In this document: positions 61,912-64,000 of the stretch, piece by piece
Numbering within the stretch: the first letter of the stretch is position 1
Layout of the letters: each line of letters begins with the position of its first letter
From: Duncaniella sp.
GTDB taxonomy: Bacteria; Bacteroidota; Bacteroidia; Bacteroidales; Muribaculaceae
DNA length: 64,000 bases
NCBI GenBank assembly: GCA_023664955.1
Contig: JAMPEV010000001.1
Location: 1,259,458-1,323,457, forward strand
Direction of reading: 5' to 3'
Notes under the pieces: generated by a model
What the model saw: only the letters and a program-made list of their open reading frames with translations
What the model was told of the DNA's origin: nothing
Database searches by the model: none
Program-made: the position numbers and the translations under genes

Positions 61912-63297
61912 TCACCATCCACCACCAAGAGCCTTATACAGATGCACAAGTGCCAATTGCTTGTCGCGCACGGCATTACTCAACCCTACTTGCGCCTCAA
62001 AATAACTTCTTTGGGCATCCAGCACATCAAGATAACCTATCACACCATTTATATACTGTAATTGGGCAAGTTCCATGGTAGCTTTCGATGACTGCTCAAG
62101 TTCTTCCATGGAGGAATGAATTGCCGCCATCTTATTAAAAGCCACTATGGCATTACGAGCTTCAGTGAATGCAAGCATCACCGTCTTTTCATAATTATAC
62201 ACTTCCTGCTCATATACATGCTGCTGAGCTCGGTATGCACTCTGTCTTTTCCCCATATCGAAAATAGGGCCTAACAAGGCTCCACTCAGAAAGTAGGCCG
62301 GTGACTTGAACAGAGTCGAAAATTCGTCACTCTCCACGCCATACTGCGCCGTCAGTGTCAGCCGCGGAAATCTGTTTGTGTATGCCATGCCGACAGCGGC
62401 ATTGGCCGCTATAAGTTTCTGCTCTGCCGCTTTAATGTCAGGGCGGCGTTCAAGCAGTGATGATGGCAAACCCACCGGCAAAACTTCAACTGTCACAAGG
62501 TTGTCAGAAAAGGTCTCTCTTCTAACCTTGAAATCAAGGTCACCTGTTAAATAGGATATCTCGTTTTCCATCATTGAGATATCTCGCTCAAGCACCGGCA
62601 AATGTGTGGCTGTGCGAGCATATTCCACTTTCGCCTGCTGATATGATGTTTCAGAGGTAAGACCACCCTCAAATCTTAATTTTGCCAAGCGCATACCTTC
62701 TTTTCGAGCCTTAAGGGTCTGTCGCACAATCATAAGCTCATTGTCAAGTGCTATCAACTCGTAATAGTCCTGGGCTACACGGGCAATAAGGCTAATTGTA
62801 ACCGCCCTTTGATTCTCAATACTTTCAAGGAAATTCGCCTTACCCTGGTCATTAGCCCATCGGAGATTTCCCCATAAGTCAACCTCCCAACCTAATGTGG
62901 CTTTTATGCCTGTTTCAGGGTCATTGGTATACGAATCTCCACCATAATTCAGAGCCTCTTTTTGGGCATAACCATTCCCATTTAACTGAGGAAACAAGTC
63001 TGCCCTCTTTATCCTTTTCCTCGCAGCCATCTCCTTTACCTTTGCTGAGGCTATCTTAAGCTCCTTGTTATTTTGCAGTGTGACACGAATCAGGCTTTGA
63101 AGTGTGGTGTCAGTATACACTTCCCACCATCTCATATCCCCGATTGAGAAGGTATCAGCCTTTACTTTTGCCTGATAACTTTCCGGTATATAAACGTCAG
63201 GACGCGTATATTTCTGCCCCAATTTACATGAGGTAAATTGAACGCTCATCATGAGACTTATCACAATATATGGTAAACTTTTCTTAATTCGTAACAT
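61912..63297 (-). CDS. Outer-membrane factor of an RND efflux pump (TolC/OprM type)
   Basis: A 461-residue outer-membrane lipoprotein of the NodT/OprM family. The signal sequence ends with TSC (Cys at about 25); two repeats of OEP/TolC coiled-coil and beta-barrel segments follow, with GLTSETSYQQAKVEYARTATHLPVLERDIS and LPSSLLERRPDIKAAEQKL (the typical ERRPDI motif), and YINGVIGYLDVLDAQRSYFEAQ near the C-terminus. It forms the exit duct for the pump encoded just upstream (gap about 20 bp). The in-frame TTG at 63303 is not used. Confidence 0.9.
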   Translation of the reverse strand: MLRIKKSLPYIVISLMMSVQFTSCKLGQKYTRPDVYIPESYQAKVKADTFSIGDMRWWEVYTDTTLQSLIRVTLQNNKELKIASAKVKEMAARKRIKRADLFPQLNGNGYAQKEALNYGGDSYTNDPETGIKATLGWEVDLWGNLRWANDQGKANFLESIENQRAVTISLIARVAQDYYELIALDNELMIVRQTLKARKEGMRLAKLRFEGGLTSETSYQQAKVEYARTATHLPVLERDISMMENEISYLTGDLDFKVRRETFSDNLVTVEVLPVGLPSSLLERRPDIKAAEQKLIAANAAVGMAYTNRFPRLTLTAQYGVESDEFSTLFKSPAYFLSGALLGPIFDMGKRQSAYRAQQHVYEQEVYNYEKTVMLAFTEARNAIVAFNKMAAIHSSMEELEQSSKATMELAQLQYINGVIGYLDVLDAQRSYFEAQVGLSNAVRDKQLALVHLYKALGGGW

Positions 63298-63317
63298 AGT
63301 CAATCAATTTTTGATTA

Positions 63318-64000
63318 TCAATGAGTCACTACTGCTATATCCTTTTTAGTTGGAAAGAATTTCTCAACACTCCTATAGACGAGCACAAAGAAGAATGGGA
63401 CAAGAAGAACGCCAAACACTACAGCGAATATCATTCCGAAGAACACGCCGGTGCCTATAGCCTGTCTACTTGCAGCTCCCGGTCCTGACGCTATCACAAG
63501 GGGCAACATTCCCAATATGAAGGCTAATGATGTCATCAAAATGGGACGGAATCGCAATTTCGAGGCATATAGAGCTGATTCGAGTGGACTTACTCCCATG
63601 TCAGCCTGACGCTTCGCGAATCCCACAATTAGGATAGCATTCTTTGCCGCCATGCCCAAGAGCATCACCAGGCCGATTTGGAAATAAATGTCATTTTCAA
63701 GTCCGCACACCCATGCTCCCAGATAGGCCCCAAGTGCCGCCACCGGTAAAGACAGAATCACGGCCACAGGGACGCTCCAACTTTCATATAATGCTGACAA
63801 GAATAGGAATACGAACACTAACACTAAGAGTAGAACCAACCCGGTCTTGCCTCCGGCTTGTTTTTGCTGATATGAGAGTCCGCTCCATTCGACACCTATA
63901 TTTGACGGCAGGTGTTCCCTGACGATATTCTCAATCTCCTCCATGGCTTCGCCTGAGCTGTAACCTTTGGCTGCCTCACCTCGTATCACCGCACAGTTAA
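63318..64000 (-). CDS. RND efflux transporter permease (C-terminal part, cut by window edge)
   Basis: The last 226 residues of an AcrB-type RND permease. The visible part begins with the pump domain end NCAVIRGEAAKGYSSGEAMEE (the typical GEAAPGYS stretch) and then spans membrane helices 8-12: LVLLLVLVFVFLFLSALYESW, PVAALGAYLGAWV, QIGLVMLLGMAAKNAILIVGFA with the pump-specific NAIL motif, FRPILMTSLAFILGMLPL and the end helix. Substrate class unknown. The rest of the gene lies beyond 64000. Confidence 0.9.
   Translation of the reverse strand, partial: NCAVIRGEAAKGYSSGEAMEEIENIVREHLPSNIGVEWSGLSYQQKQAGGKTGLVLLLVLVFVFLFLSALYESWSVPVAVILSLPVAALGAYLGAWVCGLENDIYFQIGLVMLLGMAAKNAILIVGFAKRQADMGVSPLESALYASKLRFRPILMTSLAFILGMLPLVIASGPGAASRQAIGTGVFFGMIFAVVFGVLLVPFFFVLVYRSVEKFFPTKKDIAVVTH

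Noticed and set aside
1..64000. CRISPR array, insertion sequence or prophage
   Set aside because: No repeat-spacer pattern, transposase, integrase or terminal inverted repeats were recognised; the only repeats are the short ones listed.

Overview
The window looks like chromosomal DNA from a gut-type Bacteroidales, most likely close to Muribaculaceae; the family placement is inference. The evidence is a set of Bacteroidetes signatures: a fused MurF-alanine racemase, a long IspG with an insertion, a Wzi-family barrel, GSCFA, DUF2027-Smr, DUF4293, PCMD and DUF6377-type proteins, and repeated promoters of the TTTG-N19/20-TAnnTTTG kind. About 52 genes are called. I see no rRNA, tRNA, CRISPR array, insertion sequence or prophage.

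Layout. At 59-6290 on the minus strand lie gyrB, rnr, wecC and a WecG/TagA glycosyltransferase. At 6705-10764 come umuDC, a NUDIX hydrolase, a rubrerythrin and a SIMPL protein. An S9 peptidase follows at 10965-13415. The plus-strand block 13591-20234 carries an aldo/keto reductase, uvrA, a DUF2027-Smr protein, a flavodoxin-ferredoxin protein and a second rubrerythrin.

From 40305 down to 20559 every gene is on the minus strand, and apart from one 94-bp gap at 34538-34631 the genes are at most 28 bp apart. In order of transcription these are: a steroid 5-alpha-reductase-type membrane enzyme, an Old Yellow Enzyme-type reductase, two short-chain dehydrogenases, a Wzi-family barrel and a lipocalin-like lipoprotein; then a LegB-like dehydratase, an ATP-grasp protein and NeuB; then rpoN, a PAP2-like membrane protein, purE, ispG, ribD, a GNAT protein, an EamA transporter, GSCFA and MurF-Alr; and finally a zeta-toxin-like ATPase with a small partner. 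The steroid-enzyme operon at 36661-40305, with its co-directional barrel and lipocalin-like lipoprotein, is the most interesting system here. It has the content expected for reduction of a 3-oxo-delta4 steroid or bile acid followed by reduction at a ring carbonyl.

The right part (40496-61811) holds a split pectin set: a GH28, a protein fusing an SGNH hydrolase to an alpha/beta-hydrolase, a PL10-CE8 fusion and a second, divergent GH28. Between them are lptD, DUF4293, surE, a TPR/HTH regulator, exported lipoproteins and barrels, and a receiver-like protein fused to a PEP-synthase-type ATP-grasp domain. The right edge cuts through an RND efflux pump gene whose outer-membrane partner lies just downstream.
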